Part shown: in pieces, positions 23,520-32,964 of the stretch | Position numbering within the stretch: position 1 is the stretch's first letter | How the letters are laid out: every line of letters starts with the position of its first letter | Source: Odoribacter sp. | GTDB lineage: Bacteria > Bacteroidota > Bacteroidia > Bacteroidales > Prolixibacteraceae | Direction of reading: 5' to 3' | NCBI GenBank assembly: GCA_013824715.1 | Contig: PNOH01000042.1 | Span: forward strand, 1-35,459 | Length of the DNA stretch: 35,459 bases | Made by a program: the position numbers and the translations under genes | Notes under the pieces: model-generated | Told to the model about the DNA's origin: nothing | The model's input: only the letters and a program-made list of their open reading frames with translations | Database searches by the model: none

Positions 23520-24692
23520 TTATTTTGGAGGAAGAATTCTAATCATGATAACTCCGGCGATTGATGAAATCATTCCTTTAATTGTTTCAGGAACAGAACC
23601 GTCAATATCAATAATATTATAGGCAATTTCATCTTTGTTCCTATTCAGCATATTGGAGATATTAAGTCCTTCCTGAGCTAAAAGCGCTGATATCTGGCTA
23701 ACCATTTTCGGAATATTCATATTTGCAACAACGATGCGGGTTCCGCCATTTCGTTCCATTTCTGCGGCAGGGAAATTTACTGAATTGACGATGTTGCCAT
23801 TTTCAAGATATTCGATGGTTTGGTTCACAGCCATAATTGCACAATTGGTTTCTGATTCTTCGGTTGAGGCACCCAGGTGAGGAATGGCAATGATATTTTT
23901 TACGCCGATCAATTCATCTTCAGGAAAATCAGTGACATATTTGCCAACTTTTCCCGATTCGATGGCCTCAATCAAATCCTGGTTATTGACAAGTCCGCCA
24001 CGGGCAAAGTTCATGATTTTAACCCCGTTCTTCATCATCTTCAGTTTGTCTTTGTTGATGAAGCCTTTTGTTTCGGGCATTTGCGGAATCTGAAGGGTAA
24101 CAAAGTCGGCATTGGCGAGGAGTGATTCAAGTCCTTCAGCTTTTTTTACATTACGGCTTAATTTCCATGCGTGAGTTACAGAAATATAAGGATCGTAACC
24201 CAGAACATTCATACCAAGCGCCTGAGCCGCATTGGCAACCAGCACACCGATAGCGCCCAATCCAATGACAGCAAGTGTTTTTCCACGGATTTCAGTTCCG
24301 CCAAAATTGGTTTTGCCTTTTTCAACCAATCCGGGAACCTCACTGCCTTTGCCTTTCAGCGTTTTGGCCCATTCAATTGATCCGGCAATATCGCGCGAAG
24401 CAAGCAGCATGCCGGCAATTACAATTTCTTTTACTCCATGAGCGTTGGCGCCTGGGGTGTTGAATACCACAATACCCTTTTCTGTGCATTTTTCGATCGG
24501 GATATTATTAACACCAGCCCCGGCACGTGCAATCGAAAGCAGGCTTGATGAAAATTGCATGTCGTGCATGGCCTGACTACGAACTATGATTGCATCTGGA
24601 GAAGTAAACTCACTGGCAATTTCGTATTTATCAAGGGGGAATATTTTCAATCCTTCAGGATCGATCTTGTTTAGCGTCTGGATTTTAAACAT
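23520..24692 (-). CDS. serA: D-3-phosphoglycerate dehydrogenase
   Basis: NAD-dependent oxidation of 3-phosphoglycerate to 3-phosphohydroxypyruvate, the first step of serine synthesis, in the cytoplasm. It has 390 residues. The Rossmann domain has GLGAIG at 144-149, with Asp168 in GYDPYI for NAD. The catalytic Arg231 is in NFARGG, a catalytic Glu in FPEDEL (258/260), and His272 in IPHLGAST. A C-terminal ACT domain (about 318-390, RIVVANMNIPKMVSQISALL) would allow serine feedback. The overall form is the ACT-containing, ~400-residue type rather than the longer one. The usual Bacteroidota partner serC is not next to it here. The start ATG at 24692 follows an AT-rich leader. Confidence 0.93.
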   Translation of the reverse strand: MFKIQTLNKIDPEGLKIFPLDKYEIASEFTSPDAIIVRSQAMHDMQFSSSLLSIARAGAGVNNIPIEKCTEKGIVVFNTPGANAHGVKEIVIAGMLLASRDIAGSIEWAKTLKGKGSEVPGLVEKGKTNFGGTEIRGKTLAVIGLGAIGVLVANAAQALGMNVLGYDPYISVTHAWKLSRNVKKAEGLESLLANADFVTLQIPQMPETKGFINKDKLKMMKNGVKIMNFARGGLVNNQDLIEAIESGKVGKYVTDFPEDELIGVKNIIAIPHLGASTEESETNCAIMAVNQTIEYLENGNIVNSVNFPAAEMERNGGTRIVVANMNIPKMVSQISALLAQEGLNISNMLNRNKDEIAYNIIDIDGSVPETIKGMISSIAGVIMIRILPPK

Positions 24693-25040
24693 GTTGTATG
24701 ATATTAAGGTTTTATATGATTGTAGTTTTTGCTTGTTAAAAGCATGACAAATATCAGAATTTTATTTAAGACCTGAACGTTAATAAATGCAAATTTTAAT
24801 TAGTTTTGGTCGCAAGAAAAACAATTTTTCTTTGTCTCTTAACGAACAAACAAGCAGAATTAATCTAACTATTAACCTTAAATTATTGCAAATGAGCTGA
24901 TTTTTTTTTTGCGAAGGCCGTGCAATCGATTGTAAGCTTTCATCAGGTCGTTTATTGAATTAATATTTGCACCAGATTAGAGGTCACTCTTCTGGTGGTG
25001 GAGCATTGCATTAATAACTTAACTAAAACGATGAAAAACT
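24693..25040. other. Divergent intergenic region between serA and susC2
   Basis: 348 bp, AT-rich, with no gene. It must hold the promoters of serA (leftward) and of the second susC (rightward). A TAnnTTTG match (TAGTTTTG, 24801-24808) points right but is 232 bp from the susC start, which would leave a long leader. A leader hairpin is at 24971-24996. No clean box for serA is found. Confidence 0.6.
24971..24996 (+). other. Leader hairpin before the second susC
   Basis: ACCAGA (24971-24976) pairs with TCTGGT (24991-24996), and AGAG (24979-24982) with CTCT (24987-24990) across a GTCA tetraloop, leaving a two-base bulge. It ends 44 bp before the susC start. It could act on mRNA stability or translation; no T-run follows. 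Confidence 0.4.
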
Positions 25041-28000
25041 ATGAAAAAAATGGATCCAAAGCCTAGGTATCCTAAGGGTCTTGTGCTCAGAAAAGTGCTT
25101 AATATTATGAAACTAACAGCTTTGTTGGTTTGTATTGCACTTTTTCAGGTTTCTGCCAGTTCTGGCTCAAAGCAAAACAAGCTGAGCCCGGAACTTGAAA
25201 ATTCAACTCAGCAAAAAGCCGTAACAGGCAAAGTTTCAGATTCTTCCGGAGCTGCTATTCCTGGCGTTTCGGTAATTGTAAAAGGGACAACAATCGGTAT
25301 TGTTACCGGTATGGACGGTAAGTATGTTTTATCTTCAGTACCGGCAAATTCAACTTTGGTTTTTTCATTTGTGGGAATGACTTCAAAAGAAATTGCCGTT
25401 GGTGCCCAAACCCAAATCAATGTTACTTTAGAAGAAGAAACTATTGGATTAGATGAAGTTGTTGCAGTAGGTTATGGTACTGTTAGGAAGAAAGACTTAA
25501 CAGGTTCTGTATCTTCTGTGACCAGTGCAAAATTGGCTGAAAGGTCGAGTTTTAGCGCTGCCCAGGCTATTCAGGGAAAAGCTGCCGGTGTTGTTGTACA
25601 ACAAACCAATGCAGCTCCAGGCGCCGACGCAAGGGTGATGATCCGTGGTAACCGTTCTTTAAAAGCGACCAACGATCCGCTTTATGTGGTCGACGGAATT
25701 CCATTGGTTGTTGGTTTGAGCGAAATCAGCCAGTCGGATATTGAAACCATCGACATTTTGAAAGATGCTTCTGCAACAGCTATCTATGGCTCAAGAGGTG
25801 CGAACGGCGTTGTAATCATTACTACTAAAAAAGGTAAAGCCGGTAAAGCAGTCGTGGATTATAATGGTTATTATGGTGTCCAAAACCAGGCCAAAACACT
25901 CGATCTTTTTAATGGGCCGGAATGGGTCGAATTCTTGCGCGAAGCTTACCGTACTACGGGTAAGTATCCGGTTACTAATCCTACTTATGCCATGGATGTT
26001 GTCATGTTGCCGGTTGGACAAGAGAACGATTTGACAGGTATTGGTTTTAAAATTCAAAGCGCTTACGATCCTGATGGTTCATGGCATCCCGAAAGGCTTC
26101 AATCAACCGACTGGTATGGCGAAGTCATGCGCCAGGGTCAGGTGCAGAATCATGAGATTAGTATCCGTGGAGGTACCGAAAAACTAAAAATATTGGCTTC
26201 AGCTACCTATTACGACGAAAAAGGGTTGTTGAAAACCCAGGATTATTCAAGGTATTCTGCACGCGTCAATTTTGACTGGAATATTTCTGACTATGTTACA
26301 ATCGGAGGACAGACCCAATTCTCTCATTTCGACCGCAATAATGGCCCGAATGTTTTTGGTGGTGTTACAAGTCTCTCTCCACTTGCCAATATCCGCAATG
26401 CGGATGGTGTTTTGTTTAACCGCCCTGGTAACGACCCACAGTTGTGGAATCCGGTACTTAACATTACCGAGGCCACCGTGTTATTAAGAAAAGACCGGTT
26501 CCTGGGTAGCTATTATGTAGAAGCTAAATTACCATTCGATATAAAATTCCGTTCGAACTTTGGTCTGGACTTTGGTCCTTACCTCGATCAACGATTTTAT
26601 GGTTCACGCAGTTCCGATCGTCAAGGAGGTTTGGCCCGCGCCGAAAATGGTGGCGATACACGTACCATGTACACCTGGGAAAATCTTTTGTATTGGAATA
26701 AAAAGATCAATAACCATTCCTTCGGAGCTACATTCCTGGAATCCATTCAACAGGAAAAATTCGAATCGTCCCGCATTAGCGTACTTAATCTTCCTTACGA
26801 ATCACAATTGTGGTACAACGTAGGTAGTTCTCCTACTATTTCTGCTGTTTCAAGTAATTACACCAAATGGCAATTGGCTTCCTATATGGGGCGTATCAAT
26901 TACAGTTTCAAAGATAAATACCTTTTAACTGCTTCTGCCCGATATGATGGCGCTTCGCGTTTGGCCCCCGGAATGAAATGGGTAATGTTCCCATCCGCAG
27001 CCGTGGCCTGGCGTATTAATGAAGAAGGTTTTATGAAAGACAATTCTATTTTCAGTAACCTGAAACTTCGCGCTGGTTATGGTATTACCGGAAACTCTGC
27101 TATCGATCCGTACAAAACTGCCGGTAACCTTGGATATGCCCGCTACAACTTTGGATCAACAAATATGATGGCTTTCTATCAAAACGAAATGCCTAATCCT
27201 GACCTGAAATGGGAAAAGACCAAACAATACAACGCCGGATTGGACTTTGGTATTTTGAAAGGACGAATCAGCGGTGTTATTGACGTTTACCTTCAGAATA
27301 CATCTGATTTGTTGATGGACAGACAATTGCCACAGGTTTCAGGTTTCAATAGTGTAGTATATAATATTGGTAAAACCCGTAATAAGGGTATTGAGGTGAC
27401 CATCAACTCCCAGAATATTCAGAAACCCAATTTCACCTGGAGTACTGACTTCATTTTTGCCCGTAACAAGGAAGAAATTGTTGAACTTTATGGAGGCAAA
27501 AATGATGATACCGGAAACCGTTGGTTTATCGGACAACCCCTTCAGGTGTACTACGACTACAAATCGCTGGGAATATGGCAATTGGGTGAAGAAGCCGAAA
27601 TGGCAAAATATGGGACCCAATTCAAACCAGGGATGATCAAAGTTGCAGATACCAATGGAGATTATAAAATTACTGCTGCTGACATGCAAATAATTGGCTC
27701 AACCCGTCCAAAATTTACGGCCAGTATGACCAACTATATCACCTATAAGAATTTTGACCTGAACTTCTTTTTAAATGCTTCTTATGGGAATATGCTGCAA
27801 TTCGACCGTGGTATGAGCTATAATGGTCGTTATAACAGCTTAAAAGTGAATTACTGGAGAGTTACCGAGTATGACGCCAGCGGAAACGCAGTTGCCAGTA
27901 ATGGAAGTAACGAAGCGCCACGTCCAAACAATGGAGTTGAAAACCCTGCATACAGAAGTTCGATGAATTATTTCGATGCTTCATTTCTTCGTTTAAGTAA

Positions 28001-28190
28001 TGCAACCTTGGGTTATAACCTGCCAAAAAGTATTTTAGCAAAAGTAAAAGTTTCTAAATTAAGGCTTTATACAACTGTTCAGAATGCTTTCGTTATTACC
28101 AAGTTCCCTGGTACCGACCCTGAAAGTGGTCAGGATTTTAATAATCCAATGCCACGTACAGTCATGTTTGGAATTAACATGAGTTTATAA
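25041..28190 (+). CDS. SusC-like TonB-dependent transporter without STN domain
   Basis: Second outer-membrane glycan transporter, 1049 residues. A long basic n-region leads to a signal peptide (MKLTALLVCIALFQVSAS) ending near residue 40. The carboxypeptidase-D-like domain is at about 60-131 (VTGKVSDSSGAAIPGVSVIV). It is followed by the TonB-box-like DEVVAVGYG (138-146), the plug (DILKDASATAIYGSRGANGV) and the barrel, ending FGINMSL. No STN domain lies between signal peptide and the CarboxypepD-like domain, so it cannot signal through FecR as the first SusC can. Control is probably by an unlinked regulator or a housekeeping promoter. SusD follows after 45 bp. No glycosidase is adjacent, so substrate cannot be inferred. 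Confidence 0.95.
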   Translation: MKKMDPKPRYPKGLVLRKVLNIMKLTALLVCIALFQVSASSGSKQNKLSPELENSTQQKAVTGKVSDSSGAAIPGVSVIVKGTTIGIVTGMDGKYVLSSVPANSTLVFSFVGMTSKEIAVGAQTQINVTLEEETIGLDEVVAVGYGTVRKKDLTGSVSSVTSAKLAERSSFSAAQAIQGKAAGVVVQQTNAAPGADARVMIRGNRSLKATNDPLYVVDGIPLVVGLSEISQSDIETIDILKDASATAIYGSRGANGVVIITTKKGKAGKAVVDYNGYYGVQNQAKTLDLFNGPEWVEFLREAYRTTGKYPVTNPTYAMDVVMLPVGQENDLTGIGFKIQSAYDPDGSWHPERLQSTDWYGEVMRQGQVQNHEISIRGGTEKLKILASATYYDEKGLLKTQDYSRYSARVNFDWNISDYVTIGGQTQFSHFDRNNGPNVFGGVTSLSPLANIRNADGVLFNRPGNDPQLWNPVLNITEATVLLRKDRFLGSYYVEAKLPFDIKFRSNFGLDFGPYLDQRFYGSRSSDRQGGLARAENGGDTRTMYTWENLLYWNKKINNHSFGATFLESIQQEKFESSRISVLNLPYESQLWYNVGSSPTISAVSSNYTKWQLASYMGRINYSFKDKYLLTASARYDGASRLAPGMKWVMFPSAAVAWRINEEGFMKDNSIFSNLKLRAGYGITGNSAIDPYKTAGNLGYARYNFGSTNMMAFYQNEMPNPDLKWEKTKQYNAGLDFGILKGRISGVIDVYLQNTSDLLMDRQLPQVSGFNSVVYNIGKTRNKGIEVTINSQNIQKPNFTWSTDFIFARNKEEIVELYGGKNDDTGNRWFIGQPLQVYYDYKSLGIWQLGEEAEMAKYGTQFKPGMIKVADTNGDYKITAADMQIIGSTRPKFTASMTNYITYKNFDLNFFLNASYGNMLQFDRGMSYNGRYNSLKVNYWRVTEYDASGNAVASNGSNEAPRPNNGVENPAYRSSMNYFDASFLRLSNATLGYNLPKSILAKVKVSKLRLYTTVQNAFVITKFPGTDPESGQDFNNPMPRTVMFGINMSL

Positions 28191-28235
28191 TACAAAGTCA
28201 TATAAGAAGTATTACAACATAAATTAAATAAGAAT

Positions 28236-30206
28236 ATGAAAAAAATAGCTAAGTATATATTCACAATTCTGCTCATCTTCTCTTTTTCGGCATGTGACGA
28301 TTACCTGAAAGAGGAAAGATATACCGATGTAGGATACGATTACTTTAAAACCAAGGTTGGGATGGAAGCGGCTGTTACCAGTGTTTACCAGGCAATGAGA
28401 TGGTATGCTGGTTCATATAATCAAGCCAGCAATAGTACTTCAGGCGGTAACATGGAAGCCTATTTTTGCCTGACCGAGTATGGAACCGATTTTACCTGGG
28501 AAGGTACTGATGGGGGCAATAAAGATCCGTTCAACAAATATCTGGGTACCTTGAATCCACAACAGGATGTCATTAATAAATTCTGGAACAACAATTACAA
28601 AGGCATTACCCGCGCCAATACAGCCTTAATGTATATGAAAGACGTTCCGGATATGACTGATGTTCAAAAGACACAGCGGATTGCAGAATTGAAATTCTTA
28701 CGCGCCTTTTATTATTTTGATTTGGTTCAACATTACGGTGCATTGCCATTGGTAACCGAAGGTAATGTTACCCAGGTCATAACTGATTTCAAGCGTGCCC
28801 CGGTAGCTAATGTTTACAAACAGATTATCAGTGACCTGAGAGCTTCAATAGCAGTTCTTCCTGATGTTTATCAGCAAACTGACAGGGGCCGTGCAACGAA
28901 ATGGTCAGCTTCCCATTTGCTGGCTAAAGTTTATCTAACACGTATAAGTACTGATGCCGCAGTTCGCGGTGGAAAACTGACGGATTTGGACAGCGCTGTA
29001 GTCTATTCCGAATCAGTTATTAACTCCGGAAAGTTTGCATTGGAGTCGAATTTTGCCAACGTGTTCGAGCAAAATAATCAAAAAGTCACCAAGGAAATTA
29101 TCTGGGATGTGGAATATACCAAAGACGCGCTTTTTAGTGGCGCCGGAAGTTCAACTTCTGATGGAGGTAACCAATTGCACCTTTACTGGGTTACCCAATA
29201 CGATGTAAAACCAGGCATGATCCGCGATATGCCCAATGGAAGGCCATTTAAACGCATGCGCGCAAATCCGAAGATTATAACTTCTTTATGGGACCGTAAA
29301 GTAGATTCAAGGGTTTACAAGACCTTTAAATGGACTTTCTATAGCAACAACCCTGGAACTGCGACTAAATGGGTTAAGGAATATTACTACATTAACCCTG
29401 CAACCAATGCTGAGGATAAAACAGATGTAATCTATACCACGCCGGCAGAATTGGTTGGAAAACCAAAATTCAAAGCTGGCGATACCGCTATCTATATATC
29501 ATCTAAATTCTATGGTGGACTTACCGACTATTCAACAACTTATCCAAAACAGGCCTTGCTTGATAAGGCGAAGTACCGTCAAATGCTGATTGATATAGCA
29601 AAGGCTCCATATTTGTATATTCCGGTTGATAAGTACGATACAAACAACTTCCCCGCCATGTTGAAATGGCTCGACGACCAGCGTCCTGACATCAACTTTC
29701 AGGCAGGATCAAGGAACTTCCACCGTATGCGTTTAGCCGAAACTTACCTTATTGCTGCCGAGGCTTATGGGCGTAAAGGCGATTTCGTCAATGCAGTGAA
29801 ATATATTAATGTAGTTCGTACGCGTGCCGCTTATGCAGAAGGAGAAGCAAAACCACAACAAGTCTATAAAATTGACGGTGGTGTTAAAAATACTGCTTCA
29901 ACAGTTAGTAGCATGTTGGTTACCGAAGCTATGGTAAAAGCTCCGGTATTACCTTCAGGAGCAGGTTTTGACCCATTTGTTGATTGGATGTTGGAAGAAC
30001 GTGGTCGCGAACTTTATGGCGAATTAAACCGCTGGGAAGACCTTGTAAGAACCGGAACTCTGTTTGCGCGCGCCAAACTTTACAATCCCGATGCTGCAGG
30101 TAGTATTAAAGATTACCATAAGTTGAGACCAATACCGAATACTTATGCCGATCGTTTATTGCCAGTTCCACCGGTTGCAGAAGTGCAAAACCCAGGATAC
30201 TATTAG
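28236..30206 (+). CDS. SusD/RagB-family lipoprotein
   Basis: Partner of the SusC upstream, 656 residues, longer than the 549-residue SusD of the first locus. The lipobox SFSAC puts the acylated cysteine at residue 20. The SusD TPR region includes AELKFLRAFYYFDLVQHYGA. The C-terminal signature is DWMLEERGRELYGELNRWED, and the end LLPVPPVAEVQNPGYY is typical. The extra length lies mostly in the middle (residues about 290-480), which in this family forms surface loops at the ligand site. It is followed by a strong terminator, so the pair forms its own transcription unit. Confidence 0.95.
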   Translation: MKKIAKYIFTILLIFSFSACDDYLKEERYTDVGYDYFKTKVGMEAAVTSVYQAMRWYAGSYNQASNSTSGGNMEAYFCLTEYGTDFTWEGTDGGNKDPFNKYLGTLNPQQDVINKFWNNNYKGITRANTALMYMKDVPDMTDVQKTQRIAELKFLRAFYYFDLVQHYGALPLVTEGNVTQVITDFKRAPVANVYKQIISDLRASIAVLPDVYQQTDRGRATKWSASHLLAKVYLTRISTDAAVRGGKLTDLDSAVVYSESVINSGKFALESNFANVFEQNNQKVTKEIIWDVEYTKDALFSGAGSSTSDGGNQLHLYWVTQYDVKPGMIRDMPNGRPFKRMRANPKIITSLWDRKVDSRVYKTFKWTFYSNNPGTATKWVKEYYYINPATNAEDKTDVIYTTPAELVGKPKFKAGDTAIYISSKFYGGLTDYSTTYPKQALLDKAKYRQMLIDIAKAPYLYIPVDKYDTNNFPAMLKWLDDQRPDINFQAGSRNFHRMRLAETYLIAAEAYGRKGDFVNAVKYINVVRTRAAYAEGEAKPQQVYKIDGGVKNTASTVSSMLVTEAMVKAPVLPSGAGFDPFVDWMLEERGRELYGELNRWEDLVRTGTLFARAKLYNPDAAGSIKDYHKLRPIPNTYADRLLPVPPVAEVQNPGYY

Positions 30207-30231
30207 TAGTACTGAAAAGTTTGATATTTTT

Positions 30232-30263
30232 AGAAGAGCTGTCCTTTCGGGGGCAGCTCTTCT
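30232..30263 (+). terminator. Intrinsic terminator after susD2
   Basis: A perfect 10-bp stem, AGAAGAGCTG (30232-30241) with CAGCTCTTCT (30254-30263), around a 12-nt loop, followed by CTTTTG. It starts 26 bp after the stop. Confidence 0.85.
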
Positions 30264-30377
30264 CTTTTGATGCGTCCAAACACTAAAGTTCAGATTAGTT
30301 GTTGACTCCCAGTGATTCTTTCACCTGTTTTTTTATTGACACAAAAATTTCTTTCCTTTGACGGTCAAAATCCAATT

Positions 30378-30809
30378 ATGAAGATTGATGTTTTAACGCC
30401 ACGGGTTTCGAAGCATTATTTGTTATTCATAGCTGCACTGGTCTGGACTTTTGCAGGAGGAATGTTGTTGTTTCGGGGATTAACCTTTCCTGATTCGCAA
30501 CCATCTCATTTGATGTTGAAACTCTTATCCGGTCTTTTGGCTGGTTTATTGTTTTTCTGGCTTTTATTTAACCGCATTTCGGCAAAACATGTACTTCGCA
30601 TTCAGAACTTACCTATCGGTCAGCCATGCTTATTCTCCTTTTTTAATGTCAGAAGTTACCTGATGATGTTCTCCATGATTACATTCGGTATCCTACTTCG
30701 CAAATCGGGTTTTATTTCTCCCGAAAACCTTTCGCTGATGTATATAATGATGGGAATTCCACTTTTGATGTCCTCTTTCCGGTTTTACCAAACGTTTTTC
30801 AGTTCCTGA
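30378..30809 (+). CDS. Small four-helix membrane protein, conserved hypothetical
   Basis: 143 residues from the ATG at 30378. An upstream in-frame GTG at 30312 would add 22 residues ahead of the conserved start and is less likely. Four helices are visible: HYLLFIAALVWTFAGGMLLF, LLSGLLAGLLFFWLLF, YLMMFSMITFGILL and LMYIMMGIPLLMSS. A short loop with IQNLPIGQPCLFSFF and the ending SSFRFYQTFF match a widespread, uncharacterised small membrane family that I recall but cannot name. Its stop is 7 bp from the convergent HD-hydrolase stop, with no terminator between them. Confidence 0.72.
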   Translation: MKIDVLTPRVSKHYLLFIAALVWTFAGGMLLFRGLTFPDSQPSHLMLKLLSGLLAGLLFFWLLFNRISAKHVLRIQNLPIGQPCLFSFFNVRSYLMMFSMITFGILLRKSGFISPENLSLMYIMMGIPLLMSSFRFYQTFFSS

Positions 30810-30816
30810 AAGCCTC

Positions 30817-32880
30817 TCATTTTGGATATTCAATCCGGACATGATAAATACTGACCAGTTTTTCGAGCAGGATGCTTTTCAGGATTGTAATTTCACGCAA
30901 GGTCAGGTCGGCATTGATCAATTGGTTCGACCTGATTTTTTGTTCTACCAGATTTTCAATCATTTCGCTAAATGTGGTTGCCGATTTATCTTTTAAGCTA
31001 TGCGCGGTTGCTTCAATCCCATCGGTAAGCATCAATACAGCCATTTCTTTGTTGTTTGGTAAAGGTCCGGGATACGAAAATCTGGTGGTATCAATCTCTG
31101 CATCCGGATTTTCTAATTGATACTTTTTGTAAAAATAATTGGATTGTGATGTGCCGTGATGGGTGGTGATGAACGAAATCAGGACTTCAGGCAATTTATA
31201 TTTTCGGGCAAGCTCAACTCCATTTGTAACATGATCAATAATTATCTCCGCACTCTTCAGATAGTCAAGACTATCATGCGGATTCATTCCAACTGCCTGA
31301 TTTTCTATAAAATACTCTGATTTATTAATCTTTCCGATGTCGTGATACAATGCCCCGGCATAAACCAGGAACGGGTTTCCGCCAATCCGGTGGATTACAG
31401 CTTCGGCCATGTTAGCTACCTGAAGTGAATGTTGAAAAGTTCCGGGAGCTTCTTCGGCCAGTTTACGGAGCAATGGCTGGTTGGTATTCGATAGTTCAAT
31501 CAGGGTAACATCCGACACAAAGCCAAATATTCGTTCGAAAATATCAATGAGCGGATACGCAATGAAGATAAAGAAACTGCTGATCCCAAACCATTCAATG
31601 GTTTTCCAGTTTATTGTTTCGAGGCTGCCCTCCTGAACCAACGCCATGGCAATATAAATCACCGAATAGCTGATAAATATAGCAAATGCAGAAATAACCA
31701 GATGTGAACGTTTATGAAGTTTGTTCATGGTAAACACAGCCATTATTCCGGCAATCATTTGCAGGATAATGTATTCGTAACTATTCGGTGCAAAATATCC
31801 AATAAGCAAAGTAGTAACCATCAGCGAAAAGATGGCCGTGCGTGAATCAAAGAAAATCCGGACCAGAATGGGCAAAATGGCCATGGGAACCATATAGATG
31901 TTCAGCAATTTCACTTTGGTGGCAAATCCGGCCATAAAAACCATCAAAACGATCATCATGATAATAAACGCAAGTTTTCTTCTGTGATTAAAAAGCTCCC
32001 TTCTGTAAAATAATAAGTAAAGGAACATCAGCACGATAAAGCTCGAAATAATAACCAGACGGCCGGCGATGACCAGAAAATATTCCATATTACCTCCACG
32101 TTTGGATTCATAGGCTTGCTTCAGTGATTCTAGTATCAGGTATTTTTCCGATCCAACCAAATCGCCCTGAAAAATAATCCGTTCCCCGGCCTGTATCATT
32201 CCTTTGGTCGCCGAGAGTTTCTCGAGCAATTGTTTCTTTTCCTGTTGATTGAGTTTTGCATCATAGTACAAGTTGTCCGCAATAAAATCGCTCAGATTTA
32301 TTTTTTGAATGATTTCAGCATATTGGCTGCCCGATATTTTTCGGATGGTATCGTTCAATTCCTGATAAGCAGATTTGATAGAATAGATGCTGTTTACTGC
32401 AATTTTCACCGCCTTATTTCCTTTGATCCGCATGATTTCCGATTTGCCTTGTAACTCTTCGTAAGAGTTAACTGATTGTGAGAGGATACCGGCTTTGTAA
32501 ATACCAAGCAAAATGCCGGGAAGTTGTTGAATGTTTTCAACCGGCTTATTCGATGAATTTGTTTCAATCCATTTCGTTAAAACACTCTCAAACTCTTTGA
32601 CTTTGGTATTTTCAACCAACGAATCAAGGATAAAATAGGGGATATACGTTTTTAGTATTGAATCATTTTCGAATTTTACTTCGGCTTCGGTCTTCAGTAT
32701 CGCAAAATTAAATGGGGCAATCAGCGTTTCGTGCTGCCAGGGGCTCCCTTTCTGAAATTCGTACTTAAAGCGGCTTTCACCCGGAAAAACCAGAAAAATC
32801 AAACCAATCCCGGCAATAAAAACCATCGCCAAATAAAATAAATGATAGGAGTGGTTAAGTTGGGTTAATAACTTTTTCAT
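30817..32880 (-). CDS. pgpH: 7TM-HD phosphohydrolase, PgpH-type c-di-AMP phosphodiesterase
   Basis: Membrane HD-domain protein of 687 residues. It has an N-terminal helix (about 14-33), a periplasmic 7TMR-HDED domain (about 35-260), seven helices (about 265-460) and a cytoplasmic HD domain (about 475-650). His484 (FQHSLQVANMAEAV) and His513-Asp514 (YHDIGK), plus TTHHG downstream, supply the HD metal ligands. In Listeria PgpH this architecture hydrolyses c-di-AMP to pApA; assignment here is by architecture. Bacteroidota make c-di-AMP, which controls turgor and cell-wall homeostasis, and the neighbouring gene is a muropeptide peptidase. It diverges from that gene over 84 bp. Confidence 0.9.
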   Translation of the reverse strand: MKKLLTQLNHSYHLFYLAMVFIAGIGLIFLVFPGESRFKYEFQKGSPWQHETLIAPFNFAILKTEAEVKFENDSILKTYIPYFILDSLVENTKVKEFESVLTKWIETNSSNKPVENIQQLPGILLGIYKAGILSQSVNSYEELQGKSEIMRIKGNKAVKIAVNSIYSIKSAYQELNDTIRKISGSQYAEIIQKINLSDFIADNLYYDAKLNQQEKKQLLEKLSATKGMIQAGERIIFQGDLVGSEKYLILESLKQAYESKRGGNMEYFLVIAGRLVIISSFIVLMFLYLLFYRRELFNHRRKLAFIIMMIVLMVFMAGFATKVKLLNIYMVPMAILPILVRIFFDSRTAIFSLMVTTLLIGYFAPNSYEYIILQMIAGIMAVFTMNKLHKRSHLVISAFAIFISYSVIYIAMALVQEGSLETINWKTIEWFGISSFFIFIAYPLIDIFERIFGFVSDVTLIELSNTNQPLLRKLAEEAPGTFQHSLQVANMAEAVIHRIGGNPFLVYAGALYHDIGKINKSEYFIENQAVGMNPHDSLDYLKSAEIIIDHVTNGVELARKYKLPEVLISFITTHHGTSQSNYFYKKYQLENPDAEIDTTRFSYPGPLPNNKEMAVLMLTDGIEATAHSLKDKSATTFSEMIENLVEQKIRSNQLINADLTLREITILKSILLEKLVSIYHVRIEYPK

Positions 32881-32931
32881 AAGTTCTGTATTTTGAAAAC
32901 CTTTGCAATTTAGAAAGTAAGCGCGAAGTTT

Positions 32932-32939
32932 TATCTTTG
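32932..32939 (+). promoter_or_regulatory. Bacteroidota -7 promoter box (TATCTTTG)
   Basis: An exact TAnnTTTG match 25 bp before the NlpC/P60 start. A TTTG occurs upstream at 32902-32905, but 26 nt away, longer than the usual spacing. It probably drives the peptidase gene. Confidence 0.55.
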
Positions 32940-32964
32940 AAAGACTAAAATTATTTATTCCGTT

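Noticed and set aside
30312-30377. GTG start for the four-helix membrane protein
   Set aside because: The ATG at 30378 sits directly before the conserved first helix; the extension adds an unlikely hydrophobic stretch.
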